Assembly (NCBI RefSeq): GCF_001613225.1
Contig: NZ_BDBY01000026.1
Location: 1-64,000 of the forward strand
Length of the DNA stretch: 64,000 nucleotides
Reading direction: 5' to 3'
Source: Nocardia pseudovaccinii NBRC 100343
Lineage (GTDB): Bacteria; Actinomycetota; Actinomycetes; Mycobacteriales; Mycobacteriaceae
Part shown: positions 8,773 to 17,618 of the stretch, one piece after another
How the letters are laid out: each line of letters begins with the position of its first letter
Numbering within the stretch: position 1 is the stretch's first letter
The notes under the pieces: generated by a model
The model's input: the letters and a program-made list of their open reading frames with translations, nothing else
Database searches by the model: none
What the model was told of the DNA's origin: nothing
Made by a program: the position numbers and the translations under genes

Positions 8773-9903
8773 TACCGGGGCGTCGGCACCGAAGGTGAGT
8801 GCGGCGGTATGCAGTGCGGCTATCGCTGCGGCCAAAGCGTCCGGGTTCGTCGCGTGCTCGATGACGCTCAATGCGAAGTAGGGGCGATGCACGGGACCGT
8901 TATCGAAGGGATTCGCCTGCGAACGCGTCGACTCGACGATCGTTGCGACGAGTTGCCGCGAATTGTTCTCGACGGGTCCGAACTCCTCCTCGTCCAGACG
9001 CTCGAAGGCGGACGGCATGTCATCGAACGGTGCGGGTAGCGGTTTCCCATCGCCCAATGCGGTCAACGCCTCTGCCACCCAGGGTCTTTCGGCGATACCG
9101 GCCAACTCGCACGCCTTGATCGCGCACCGTCGAGCCAGCCCTCGCAAGCTCGGCTCATCCATGGCGGCGATCGCCTCGGCGAGCGGACGGTCGAAGCGAG
9201 CCAGCTCCGCCGCCGAGAAGTATTCGCGCAATTCCGGTATCGGATCGCCGCCCCATGCCACGCGCTGGGCCGCCGCAGCCTGCGCCTCGAGGTCAGCGAC
9301 CTCGACGCGCCGGGCACCGGTGGAGTCCATGACGACAATCCACTGCGGCTCCGTGGATTCCTCCGCCGCGGTCGGCTCGGGTATCGGCACGTTTTCCGGG
9401 ATGCCGTATCCCGGCATATCCCACTGTCGGTGCGGCAGCAGATCGCCACCATCATCGGGCCACAACCGAATCCGCCAGATATCACCCGGCGTCGTGGTCC
9501 CCGGCCATCCGTAGTTCACGAATCCGCGACCGCTGACTTCGATCAAATAGTCGCCGGACGGTATCGGACACGGGTCTGCCCACATATCGATTGACGAAAT
9601 GCTCAGTGCACCACCGGAATCCACCCGCAGTCGACCTTCGCACACCTGCTGCCAGTCGTCGCGATCGTTCGGCGGCCTGCCATCCCACACCTGCACCGCG
9701 ATCGACATCTCGAAATTGTTCTGATGCGGGCTCAGCACGAGCAGTGCGGCACCGTCGCCCGCGCACGGCCGCTGCGCCAATGCCTGATCGAGCAGGTCGG
9801 GCTCGGTATCCGGATCGCCGAGACCGCCGTCTATGCAGAACTGACCGTAGTCCATCATCAGCTCGACGGTGTGCTCGGCAATTCGGTTCGCCCCGTTTGT
9901 CAT
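8740..9903 (-). CDS. Uncharacterised protein, 387 aa
   Basis: I do not recognise this protein. It is soluble, acidic and rich in Asp, Glu, Pro and Trp, with no signal peptide or membrane segment. The N-terminal half (about 1-160) looks like a beta-rich domain (LLVLSPHQNNFEMSIAVQVW, GDYLIEVSGRGFVNYG, GDIWRIRLWPDD). Residues about 185-280 hold a helical region with LRGLARRCAIKACELAG. Codon use matches its neighbours, so it is a real gene. It ends convergently inside the last 33 bp of the megasynthase gene and lies 32 bp downstream of trpB on the same strand, so it may be cotranscribed with trpB. Confidence 0.7.
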   Translation of the reverse strand: MTNGANRIAEHTVELMMDYGQFCIDGGLGDPDTEPDLLDQALAQRPCAGDGAALLVLSPHQNNFEMSIAVQVWDGRPPNDRDDWQQVCEGRLRVDSGGALSISSIDMWADPCPIPSGDYLIEVSGRGFVNYGWPGTTTPGDIWRIRLWPDDGGDLLPHRQWDMPGYGIPENVPIPEPTAAEESTEPQWIVVMDSTGARRVEVADLEAQAAAAQRVAWGGDPIPELREYFSAAELARFDRPLAEAIAAMDEPSLRGLARRCAIKACELAGIAERPWVAEALTALGDGKPLPAPFDDMPSAFERLDEEEFGPVENNSRQLVATIVESTRSQANPFDNGPVHRPYFALSVIEHATNPDALAAAIAALHTAALTFGADAPVLFAEISSEFR

Positions 9904-9935
9904 TCGGCCATCCTGGCATCCGTCGGGCGAATCGG

Positions 9936-11171
9936 TTATCCCGGCAGTCGCTGCGCCGCGATGGCGAGATCCTTATCGCCGCGCCCGGAGAGGCCGAGTA
10001 CCACGATCGAGTCGGCGGGCAGATCACCGCGTTCGGCCAGTTCGAGGACATACCCGACGGCGTGGGCGGATTCGAGGGCGGCAATGATGCCTTCGGTGCG
10101 CGTCAGCGCGTGTAGACCGCGCAGAGCCACGGCGTCGGTGGCGGTGCGGTAGGTGACGCGACCGATGTCCTTGAGGTAGCTGAGTTCCGGGCCGACGCCC
10201 GGATAGTCGAGGCCCGCGGCGATGCTGTGAGTCGGCGTGACCTGTCCGTCGTCGTCCTGCAGCAGATAGCTGTAGGCGCCGTCCATTTCGCCGGGACTGC
10301 CCGCGCTGAGGGTGGCGGCGTGAACCCCGGTTTCGACACCGAGGCCCGCGGCCTCGACACCGATCAACCGAACGTCCGGTTCATCGACGAAGGGGTGGAA
10401 CAGGCCGATGGCATTGCTGCCGCCGCCGACACACGCCACGAGGTAATCCGGTAGTCGGCCTTCGGATTTCAGGATCTGCAGCCGGGTCTCGCGGCCGATG
10501 ACGGTTTGCAGATCGCGCACGATCATCGGATACGGTGCGGGCCCGGCCGAGGTGCCGAACAGGTAGTGCGTGGTGTCGAGGTTCGACACCCAATCGCGCA
10601 CCGATTCGCTGATGGCCTCCTTGAGTCTGCGGCTGCCGGTCTCCACCGGACGCACCTCGGCGCCGAGCAGCGTCATCCGCATGACATTGGAGGCCTGGCG
10701 ATGCATATCGTGTGCACCCATATAGATGACGCACGCCATGCCGAGCATCGCGCAGACGGTCGCCACCGCGACTCCGTGCTGACCGGCGCCGGTCTCGGCG
10801 ATGATCCGGGTCTTGCCCATCCGCTTGGCCAGCAATCCCTGGCCCAGTGCGTTATTGATTTTGTGCGCACCGGTATGGGTCATATCCTCGCGTTTCAGAT
10901 AGACCCGCACGCCTGGCACCGCGAGCAACTCCGCGAAGCGCGGCACTTGATGCAATAGCGTGGGACGGCCGACCCGGGTGCGGAGCAATTCGCGGAGTTC
11001 GTCGCGGAATCCGGCGTCGGTCCGCGCCAGCGCATACGTCTGTTCCAATTCCAACAGCGCGGCCATCAGACCTTCGGGAACGTACCTGCCGCCGAACTCA
11101 CCGAACCGCCCGCGCTCGTCCGGAAGTGTGCTGGATAGCAACGCGCCCCGCGACACATGATCAATAACCAT
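9936..11171 (-). CDS. trpB: Tryptophan synthase beta chain, stand-alone copy
   Basis: PLP enzyme that condenses indole with serine to give tryptophan. The 411 residues are full length for TrpB1. [13 protein letters not shown] marks the N-terminus; HTGAHKINN holds the PLP lysine (Lys104), AETGAGQHG the catalytic Glu126, and GGGSNA the phosphate loop. [10 protein letters not shown] and LSGRGDKD follow as expected. No trpA, trpC or other tryptophan gene lies nearby, so this is probably an extra copy beside a normal trp operon elsewhere. The start is uncertain: GGAAG lies 11 nt before the ATG at 11171 and 5 nt before an in-frame GTG at 11177. Confidence 0.93.
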   Translation of the reverse strand: MVIDHVSRGALLSSTLPDERGRFGEFGGRYVPEGLMAALLELEQTYALARTDAGFRDELRELLRTRVGRPTLLHQVPRFAELLAVPGVRVYLKREDMTHTGAHKINNALGQGLLAKRMGKTRIIAETGAGQHGVAVATVCAMLGMACVIYMGAHDMHRQASNVMRMTLLGAEVRPVETGSRRLKEAISESVRDWVSNLDTTHYLFGTSAGPAPYPMIVRDLQTVIGRETRLQILKSEGRLPDYLVACVGGGSNAIGLFHPFVDEPDVRLIGVEAAGLGVETGVHAATLSAGSPGEMDGAYSYLLQDDDGQVTPTHSIAAGLDYPGVGPELSYLKDIGRVTYRTATDAVALRGLHALTRTEGIIAALESAHAVGYVLELAERGDLPADSIVVLGLSGRGDKDLAIAAQRLPG

Positions 11172-11325
11172 CCACACCAACGCTTCCTGCCGCGAGTCCC
11201 CAGCAACCTGTCTACTTCGACTCGCCGCAGGGCGCGCGCCCGCAACGGATTAGTTAACAGTCTCTTTAGTTTGCCGAATCGGGATTCACCACATCGGCAG
11301 TCCGGCGAAACTGCCAGTTCATGTG

Positions 11326-12165
11326 TCAGACCAGCAAATCCGGGCGGTTGCGGACGGTGGCTACGGTACGGACGCGCAGGCGATGCAGTGCCGCCTTGGC
11401 GAGGCGGGCATCACCGGCGAGCACATCGCCGCGGTGAACCAGATCCGGGTAGTCGTTGGCGATGCGGTGATGGAAGCGATACATATCGGTCAGTTTGCTG
11501 ACGGTGGAGGTCTGGCTGCACAGGTTGAACGACGAATTGCGCCAGGCGGCCAGAATTTCGGTCATGCCGAAGAAGGCGCCGAAGGACGAGACCCGCGCGA
11601 ACAGGTCGACGTCCATGGGAAAGACCAGGTCACCGCGCAAACCGCCGACGCGGTCGTAGTGCTCGCGGTAGAACATGGCCGCCGCTGTCGGTCCGAAGTC
11701 GGCGGGGCCGCGGCGCACGATGGTGCGCGCCAAGGCACGTGGGGTCTGTCTGCCGAGCAGCCCGGCCAATCCGAGTTCGGTCTCCAGCACCTCCCCCGCC
11801 TCATCGATCACCTCGAAACGGCTGGAGGAGATGGCGATCGACGGATCGGTCATCACCTCGAGTTGGGTGGTGATCGCACCGGGACGCAGTACATCGTCTG
11901 CGCAGACGACCTTGACGAATTTCCCGGCGCAAGCTCGGATCGCCTTGTCCCAGTTGTCGCCGATGGCCAGCACGGTGTCGTTGCGCAGCAATCGGATTCG
12001 TGGATCGTCGAACGATCTCGCCACCTCCGACGTATCATCGGTACTCGCATTGTCCAGGACGACCAGTTCGAATTCCGCATCCTGATCGAGGATCGATCGC
12101 AGGGTTGTGGCTAGCGTCCGGCCGGAGTTGTAGGCCGGAACGCAGACCGACAGCGTCGTCACCAC
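11326..12165 (-). CDS. Family 2 glycosyltransferase
   Basis: GT-A fold inverting glycosyltransferase, 279 residues. The N-terminus TLSVCVPAYNSGRTLATTL is the nucleotide-binding strand; VVLDNASTDDT and VVCADDVLRPGA carry the Asp residues for sugar-nucleotide and metal binding. The GTG at 12165 is preceded by AGGGGG at 6 nt spacing, and the upstream gene's TAG ends 2 bp before it. An upstream extension of the frame would run into that gene and is unlikely. Together with the pyruvyltransferase-like gene it forms a two-gene minus-strand arm of the polysaccharide locus. Donor and acceptor sugars cannot be deduced. Confidence 0.9.
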   Translation of the reverse strand: MVTTLSVCVPAYNSGRTLATTLRSILDQDAEFELVVLDNASTDDTSEVARSFDDPRIRLLRNDTVLAIGDNWDKAIRACAGKFVKVVCADDVLRPGAITTQLEVMTDPSIAISSSRFEVIDEAGEVLETELGLAGLLGRQTPRALARTIVRRGPADFGPTAAAMFYREHYDRVGGLRGDLVFPMDVDLFARVSSFGAFFGMTEILAAWRNSSFNLCSQTSTVSKLTDMYRFHHRIANDYPDLVHRGDVLAGDARLAKAALHRLRVRTVATVRNRPDLLV

Positions 12166-12167
12166 AG

Positions 12168-13538
12168 CTATCCCCCTGATCGTGGGACCGGCCGAACCGG
12201 TCCGTTTTCCACCAATCCGAATACGCGCGCCAAACCACTCCGGCCCGCATCGATCTGTTCGACGGCCCGCTGTTGCAGAGGATCCCGGAGCGCAGGTGCA
12301 TCGTCCCACAGCTCATCCAGCGCCATGGTCAATTCCTGTTCCAGTTCGGGATCGTTCAGATGCACCACGCGCAGTCCGGTCCCGAACATCTGCGCCAGCC
12401 CGTGGAATTTGTCGTCGTAATACTCCGAGGCGGTGATACCGACCGCCGGAATCCCCTGGGACAGCGCGAAGACCGCCAGATGATAGGCACTGGTCACCAA
12501 TACGCGACACCGCCCGACCTGCCGGGCCACATCCGCCGGGGTGCCACCGCGACCGACCGGTGGCAGCGCCTTGTCCGCCCCAGCCAGCAGCGGCAACGTC
12601 GAAAGCCGGTCCTCCGAGGCGTATTCGGAGATGATCAGCGGCACCAGCCCGGCATCCAACTCCGCGGCGCGAGTGCGCACCACCTGCCCGACGATCCCCT
12701 GGGCTTCGAGGCTGACCTTCGCATAATCCGCGACACGCAGACAGACGCCGATCTCGGTGCCGATCCTGGCATCGCGACTGCGATAGGCGAATTCGACCGC
12801 ATCGTCACCGGTGACCAGCACCCGATCCGACTCGACGCCGAATTTACCGAGCAACTCCGGGCCGCGCCGCCCTTCGCGCAGCGCGACGAAATCGACCTTC
12901 GGCAGCACCTCCTCGGCTCGGCGGACCAGATATGGGTCGCGCATCGGTCCCATGCCCTGACCGATCAGCGCCGACGGGATGCGGCGTGCGGAGGCGTATT
13001 CGAGCAGGTTGAGGGTGCGGTGCGCCTGATAGCGGTCGACATCGGTCATATAGCCGCCGCCGATCGCGAGTACCAGCGAGGCCTGTTCGACCGCCGCCGG
13101 AATCTCCACCGGGAATTCGAGTTCCGGTGCTACCGGATTCGTCGCGGCATCATCGGACTCGCCACGACCCCGGGTGCGGATGGCGCGCAGCCGATCCTTC
13201 GGTCCATCCGTGGTCGCCCGCCACCACAATGCCGCCGGGCCAACCACTTTCGTGCCCGCGGTGCGCGATAGCACTCCAAGCCAGCCGTCGGATCCCCAGC
13301 GCCAATCGGGCCCGCAGATCGGCTCGACCTCCGGCATCAGCCCCTGTAGTACGCCGGGTTGGTGGGTCAGCACACCGATGCGCGCCCGCGGCCAATGCGC
13401 GCGGATCCGCTCGACGGTGACCACCATCATCGCGATATCGCCGCGATTGCGCAGCCAGTACTCGCCGTTCTCGACGAGCACCCGGATCTCACGTTCGGCG
13501 ATATCGATGTGCTCAGTCACAGACCCCTTGGTCCCCAC
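12168..13538 (-). CDS. Polysaccharide pyruvyl transferase family protein
   Basis: About 456 residues of the PS_pyruv_trans family, which in exopolysaccharide loci transfers pyruvate from phosphoenolpyruvate to form ketals on sugars. Seen: ENGEYWLRNRGDIAMMVVTV (NRGD motif near the N-terminus), LVLAIGGGYMTDVDRY, SALIGQGMGPM, FVALREGRRG (family LRE), VTGDDAVEFAY and a late VTSAYHLAVFALSQGIP, where the His is typical of the family. The GTG at 13538 has GGGAGGG 9 nt upstream; an alternative GTG is at 13520. It is translationally close to the GT2 gene downstream. The inserted tnpB element lies just upstream of its start. Confidence 0.87.
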   Translation of the reverse strand: MGTKGSVTEHIDIAEREIRVLVENGEYWLRNRGDIAMMVVTVERIRAHWPRARIGVLTHQPGVLQGLMPEVEPICGPDWRWGSDGWLGVLSRTAGTKVVGPAALWWRATTDGPKDRLRAIRTRGRGESDDAATNPVAPELEFPVEIPAAVEQASLVLAIGGGYMTDVDRYQAHRTLNLLEYASARRIPSALIGQGMGPMRDPYLVRRAEEVLPKVDFVALREGRRGPELLGKFGVESDRVLVTGDDAVEFAYRSRDARIGTEIGVCLRVADYAKVSLEAQGIVGQVVRTRAAELDAGLVPLIISEYASEDRLSTLPLLAGADKALPPVGRGGTPADVARQVGRCRVLVTSAYHLAVFALSQGIPAVGITASEYYDDKFHGLAQMFGTGLRVVHLNDPELEQELTMALDELWDDAPALRDPLQQRAVEQIDAGRSGLARVFGLVENGPVRPVPRSGG

Positions 13539-13607
13539 TGTTCTAGTCCCTCCCGCTGGTCCCCCGCGGGTCGGTCCGTGCCCGGCACGAACTCGTGTGA
13601 AATCTAC

Positions 13608-13626
13608 CCCACTCGATCGATGTGGG
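13608..13626. repeat. Candidate left-end hairpin of the tnpB element
   Basis: CCCAC (13608-13612) and GTGGG (13622-13626) form a 5-bp stem around a 9-nt loop, 46 bp before the tnpB start. IS605 ends carry such subterminal imperfect palindromes. Assignment is by position only. Confidence 0.3.
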
Positions 13627-13671
13627 CCAGCACGCCAGAACTGTCGCCGGAACTTGTCGGTGGCTTGTGCG

Positions 13672-15116
13672 ATGCTGCGTTTCATGGTGCGGCACACCTG
13701 CTTTCAGTTCTGTCTCGACCCGACGGTCGAGCAGCACACGGCGCTTGCCCGGCACGCGGGTGCTGCTCGGTTGGCATACAACCAGTGCTTGGCTGCGGTG
13801 AAATCCGCGCTGACCGCGCGAGATTCCAATCCAGAGGTGGTGGTGCCGTGGTCGGGTTTCGATCTGATCAACCACATCAACACCTGGAAGAAGTCCGAGG
13901 CTGCCGGACGCATGTTCCCCGTCGACTCAGGCGGGGTGGCGACGGTAGTGGTGACGGGGCTGGCCTGGCGACATGAGGTGTGCCAGCAGGTGTTCGAGGA
14001 AGCCGCAGTCGACTGCGGGCGAGCGCTGGCAGGTTGGTCGGCCTCACGTTCGGGTATCCGGCGTGGACGCCGGGTCGGGTTCCCGCGGTTCAAGAAGAAA
14101 ACCGATACCACCCAACGATTCCGGATTCGTAACAGGAATTCATCGCGTGGGCGGTCATCGATCAAAGTCGGGGACCGCGCAATTACCCGGTCGATCACGC
14201 TACCGGTGCTCGGAACGATCCGGGTCCGCGAGGATACTCGCCGACTGCGCCGGATGCTGGCCAGCGGGCGCGCGAAGATCCTTTTCGTCACCGTCACGCG
14301 CCGGGCGGGCCGCTGGCATGTCAGTGTGAATGTCGAAGCCGCCGATCTGCACTCGGATCGACGGCACCCACCACGCGCGCCGCAGGATCACGGTGGGTGG
14401 GTCGGGACCGATCGTGGCCTGTCGGTGTTTCTTGTCGCCGCCACCAGTGACGGCCGCGAACTCGATCGCGTCATCGACGCCCCACGCGCCCTGGCGGCGG
14501 GACTGCGGCGGCAGCGCCGCCTGGCCAAATCCGTGGCGCGAAAACGCAGGGGTCCAACAACCGGCGCCGGGCCACCGCACGATTAGCACGGCACCACACC
14601 CATGTCGCTGCCCGGCGGCGGCATTTTCTACACGAGGTCTCCACCCGCCTGGTCAATACCCACGACCGGCTGGTCCTGGAAGACCTCAATACCGCCGGAA
14701 TGCTGGCCAATAGGCATCTTTCCCGTGCCATCAGCGATGCCGGATGGGGTGAGTTCGCCCGCCTGGTGAGCTATAAACAGCAATGGCGCGGCGGACAAGT
14801 ACTGTTCGCGGATCGCTGGTTTCCGTCCAGTCGCATGTGTTCTCGTTGCGGAACTCGCAATCGCATACTGACGCTGGCGGATCGGGTCTTCGCCTGCGAC
14901 TGCGGTCACCGCCTCGATCGTGATCTCAACGCCGCGATCAATCTCGCCGCCTGGGGCGAGAAACATCATCAAACCCAGGCCCGGGAGCCCGAAGCGCGAG
15001 CCCCGGTCATCAATGTCCGCCGACGAGACGGCGCTGGCCCACACTCCGGTGTGGGTGAAACCGTCCCGGATGACGCGGAAACCGACACCCTCACCACATC
15101 CGTGGCGGTGGTCTAG
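13672..15116 (+). pseudogene. tnpB: TnpB RNA-guided nuclease, interrupted by one frameshift
   Basis: OrfB/TnpB of IS200/IS605 elements, an ancestor-type relative of Cas12 that uses an omega-RNA guide. The first part (13672-14586) begins MLRFMVRHTCFQFCLDPT and includes VGFPRFKKKTDTTQRFRI, LPVLGTIRVRED and the first RuvC Asp in WVGTDRGL. It stops at a TAG at 14584. The rest continues in the -1 frame to 15116 with the second RuvC acid in LVLEDLN, a zinc finger CSRCG...FACDCG, and the third Asp in LDRDLNAAINL. The join is at the G-run at 14549-14552: one more G, or a -1 slip, restores RKRRGSNNRRR. All three catalytic acids survive. It is either a recent one-base deletion, a sequencing error or programmed frameshifting. 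Confidence 0.88.
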
Positions 15117-15138
15117 GACACCCGAAAAGGGTGGCGTT

Positions 15139-15158
15139 ATCCAATCATCCAGTTGGAT
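15139..15158. repeat. Candidate right-end hairpin of the tnpB element
   Basis: ATCCAA (15139-15144) pairs with TTGGAT (15153-15158) over an 8-nt loop, with an alternative TCATCC/GGATGA pairing. It lies 22 bp after the tnpB stop, where the 3' part of an omega-RNA and the element end are expected. No comparison was possible to confirm it. Confidence 0.35.
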
Positions 15159-15237
15159 GACACGCTGTAGACTGTTGCGCGGGAAGCGAGTTCAGGTAGC
15201 GGACTCGCCCCGGCATCGCCAAGAGTAGGGGGCCGCG

Positions 15238-16347
15238 GTGACGCCAGCAACCGGGGCATTGCGCGTCCATATGACGGGTTCAGAATGGTTTTCGGTAGCC
15301 CCCGGCGGACTCAATCGTTATTTCACCGAACTATTCCACGCACTCGCACGGCAACCGGCCGTACAGGTTTCGGCGTCGGCATTCGGCACGACCGGTGCCG
15401 ATGATCCGCCCGGCGCTCGGTCGTGGGGACGAACCGGCGGTTCGACCATCACCCGGGCCCGCTCCGCGTTTCTGGAGCGGGCCGAACTGGGCCGCGCGGA
15501 TATCCTCGACCGGCACTTCGCGCTGTATGGTCCGGTGGCCTTCGCGCGTGGCGGGCGGGTGCCGCTGGTCGTGCACTTCCATGGACCGTGGGCCGCCGAG
15601 AGCCGCCTCACCGGACAGAGCGAAATCGGTGCACGGGCGAAGTATCTGCTCGAGCGGATCCGCTATGCGGGTGCGGACCGATTCGTAGTGCTGTCCAATC
15701 ACTTTCGTGAAGTACTCGGCAACGACTATCGGGTCCCGGCCGACCGGATCCGGGTCATCCCGCCCGGTGTAGATCTGACCCGATTCCGAGCCGCACCGAT
15801 TCCGACCGGTACCCGCCGAACCGTGCTGTGTGTGCGCAGACTCGAACGCCGGATGGGCATCGACACGCTACTGCGCTGTTGGCCGGGCGTGCTCGCCGAA
15901 CATCCGGACGCTCAACTCGTCCTCGTCGGAACCGGTACCGCCGAGGGCGAATTGCGTGCCCAGGCCGCCGGTACCGGGCTGGACGGTGCGATCACCTTCG
16001 CGGGCAGTGTCGACGACCGACAACTCACCGAACTCTATGAACGGGCCGCGCTCACCGTTGTCCCGACCATCGCGCTGGAGGGATTCGGTCTGATCGCCCT
16101 GGAATCCCTCGCCGCGGGTCGTGCCCCGATCGTCACCGACTGTGGCGGACTACCGGATTCGGTACGCGGACTGGATTCTTCGCTGATCGTGCCCGCCGGG
16201 GAGGCCGAGGCACTGGGCGCGCGGATCGTGGCCGCACTGAACGGTGCACTGCCGACGCCCGAACAATGTCGCGCCCACGCGGAAACTTTCTCGTGGGATG
16301 TCACAGCGCAGCGTCATCTCACGATGTATCAGGAATTAAGGCGATGA
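15238..16347 (+). CDS. Family 4 glycosyltransferase
   Basis: Retaining GT-B glycosyltransferase, 369 residues, first gene of the long plus-strand polysaccharide operon. N-terminal domain: SVAPGGLNRYFTELFHAL (glycine loop), VVHFHGPW and FVVLSNHFREVL. C-terminal domain: VLCVRRLERRMGIDTLL and EGFGLIALE, the EX7E motif that binds the donor nucleotide sugar, followed by VTDCGGLPDSV. The GTG start has AGGGGG 5 nt upstream (15227-15232). Its stop overlaps the next start as ATGA. Sugar specificity is not readable. Confidence 0.93.
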   Translation: MTPATGALRVHMTGSEWFSVAPGGLNRYFTELFHALARQPAVQVSASAFGTTGADDPPGARSWGRTGGSTITRARSAFLERAELGRADILDRHFALYGPVAFARGGRVPLVVHFHGPWAAESRLTGQSEIGARAKYLLERIRYAGADRFVVLSNHFREVLGNDYRVPADRIRVIPPGVDLTRFRAAPIPTGTRRTVLCVRRLERRMGIDTLLRCWPGVLAEHPDAQLVLVGTGTAEGELRAQAAGTGLDGAITFAGSVDDRQLTELYERAALTVVPTIALEGFGLIALESLAAGRAPIVTDCGGLPDSVRGLDSSLIVPAGEAEALGARIVAALNGALPTPEQCRAHAETFSWDVTAQRHLTMYQELRR

Positions 16348-17618
16348 CCCCATCGAGGACGACCAAGGCCCTCTTTCTCGCGCATACCGCGGCGCCGTCG
16401 GGCGCGGAACTGGCGACGCTGCGGTTACTTGCCGCGCTGCGTGAGCCGGGGCTCATCGATGTCGCGCAGATCTATACGGAGGACGGCCCGATGGTCGAAC
16501 GCATGCGGGCGCGCGGAGTCGAGACCCGCGTCGTGCGTGGCGCTTTCGACAGCCGTGCCATGACCATCGGGTCCGGGCCGGTGCGGCTGGTCGCCGGATT
16601 CATCGCCCTGCTGCGATTGGGCTGGACGCTCGGTGCGACCGCGCGCGAACTGGGTGCCGATGTGTTGATCGCCGAGAGCACCAAGGCTTTGGTGATGGGT
16701 GCGATCGCGACGCGACGAGCGCGAATTCCGCTGGTGTGGCAGGTGCACGATCGGATCTCGGTCGATTATTTCGGCCGACTGCCGACGGTCGTCATCCAGC
16801 TGCTCGGCCGACTCACGGCGCATGGTTATCTTGCCAATAGCCGAACCACCTTGCGCACCTTGCGGATCGGCCGTCGTCCGGCGGTGGTGGCCTATCCGGG
16901 TGTGGAACTCGGCGAGGATATCGAGCGCGCCGCGCAGCGTGCGCCCACCGAAGCGGTCCTCGTCGCCGTCGGCAGGCTGACGCCGTGGAAGGGCCAGGAC
17001 GTGCTGCTGCGCGCCATCGCGGCGATGAAAGTGCAACCGCGACAGATCTTTCTGATCGGCGGCACCTTCTTCGACGAGGAGCCCTACCAAGCCGAATTGG
17101 CGCGCATGGCACAGGAATTCGGACTGCCGGTCACCTTCACCGGACACGTCGACGATCCCGGAGGCTATCTGCGCGACGCCGATATCCTTGTGCACTCCTC
17201 GGTACTTCCCGAACCGTTCGGACAGGTCGTGGTCGAGGGTATGCACGCGGGCTGCGCGGTGATCGCTTCCGGACCGGGCGGTCCTGCCGAGATCGTCGAA
17301 CCCGGTGTCAACGGACTGCTCGTGGACGGCGGCGATCAGCGACAACTCACCACCGCGCTCGACACCCTCATCGCCGATCCGGCGCTGCGCACCCGCCTGG
17401 CCACGGCGGCCCGCACCCGCGCCAAGGATTTCGACATCGAAGCTTCGGCGCACACCGTCGCCACCTTCCTGAATTCCATAACCCAACGCAACGGTGCCGT
17501 ACCCAATCGGCGGCGCTCGCGGGGCCCTACGTGGTCACGCTCCGCTACCGCCTCCGGGCCCGTCGCTCCCGCCGCGGGGGGCCACCAGAATCCGCGAGAA
17601 CGGACTCCGCATGTCTGA
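16344..17618 (+). CDS. Family 4 glycosyltransferase
   Basis: GT-B enzyme of 424 residues. It opens with ALFLAHTAAPSGAELATLRL, continues with VWQVHDRISVDYFG and YLANSRTTLRTL, and has the C-terminal VAVGRLTPWKGQDVLLRAI, FTGHVDDPGGYLRDADILVH and EPFGQVVVE (EX7E). The ATG overlaps the previous stop (ATGA). The last 45 or so residues are Pro/Arg/Ser-rich and overlap the start of the flippase gene by 8 bp. It is probably one of the sugar-chain extending enzymes acting on a lipid-linked intermediate at the inner face of the membrane. Confidence 0.92.
   Translation: MTPSRTTKALFLAHTAAPSGAELATLRLLAALREPGLIDVAQIYTEDGPMVERMRARGVETRVVRGAFDSRAMTIGSGPVRLVAGFIALLRLGWTLGATARELGADVLIAESTKALVMGAIATRRARIPLVWQVHDRISVDYFGRLPTVVIQLLGRLTAHGYLANSRTTLRTLRIGRRPAVVAYPGVELGEDIERAAQRAPTEAVLVAVGRLTPWKGQDVLLRAIAAMKVQPRQIFLIGGTFFDEEPYQAELARMAQEFGLPVTFTGHVDDPGGYLRDADILVHSSVLPEPFGQVVVEGMHAGCAVIASGPGGPAEIVEPGVNGLLVDGGDQRQLTTALDTLIADPALRTRLATAARTRAKDFDIEASAHTVATFLNSITQRNGAVPNRRRSRGPTWSRSATASGPVAPAAGGHQNPRERTPHV

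Larger units (their letters stand above)
13600..15160 (+). mobile_element. tnpB-only IS200/IS605-family element (approximate ends)
   Basis: The element carries tnpB but no tnpA transposase, so it could move only with help in trans. It sits in the intergenic space between the two divergent arms of the polysaccharide locus. Two small subterminal hairpins are plausible left and right end structures: CCCAC/GTGGG at 13608-13626 and ATCCAA/TTGGAT at 15139-15158. IS605 elements lack terminal inverted repeats and do not duplicate their target, so the exact ends cannot be fixed without an empty site. Confidence 0.6.

Noticed and set aside
13174..13671. Extension of the tnpB frame 166 codons upstream of 13672
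   Set aside because: This part is a shadow of the pyruvyltransferase-like gene on the opposite strand; the TnpB N-terminus is clearly at MLRFMVRHT.
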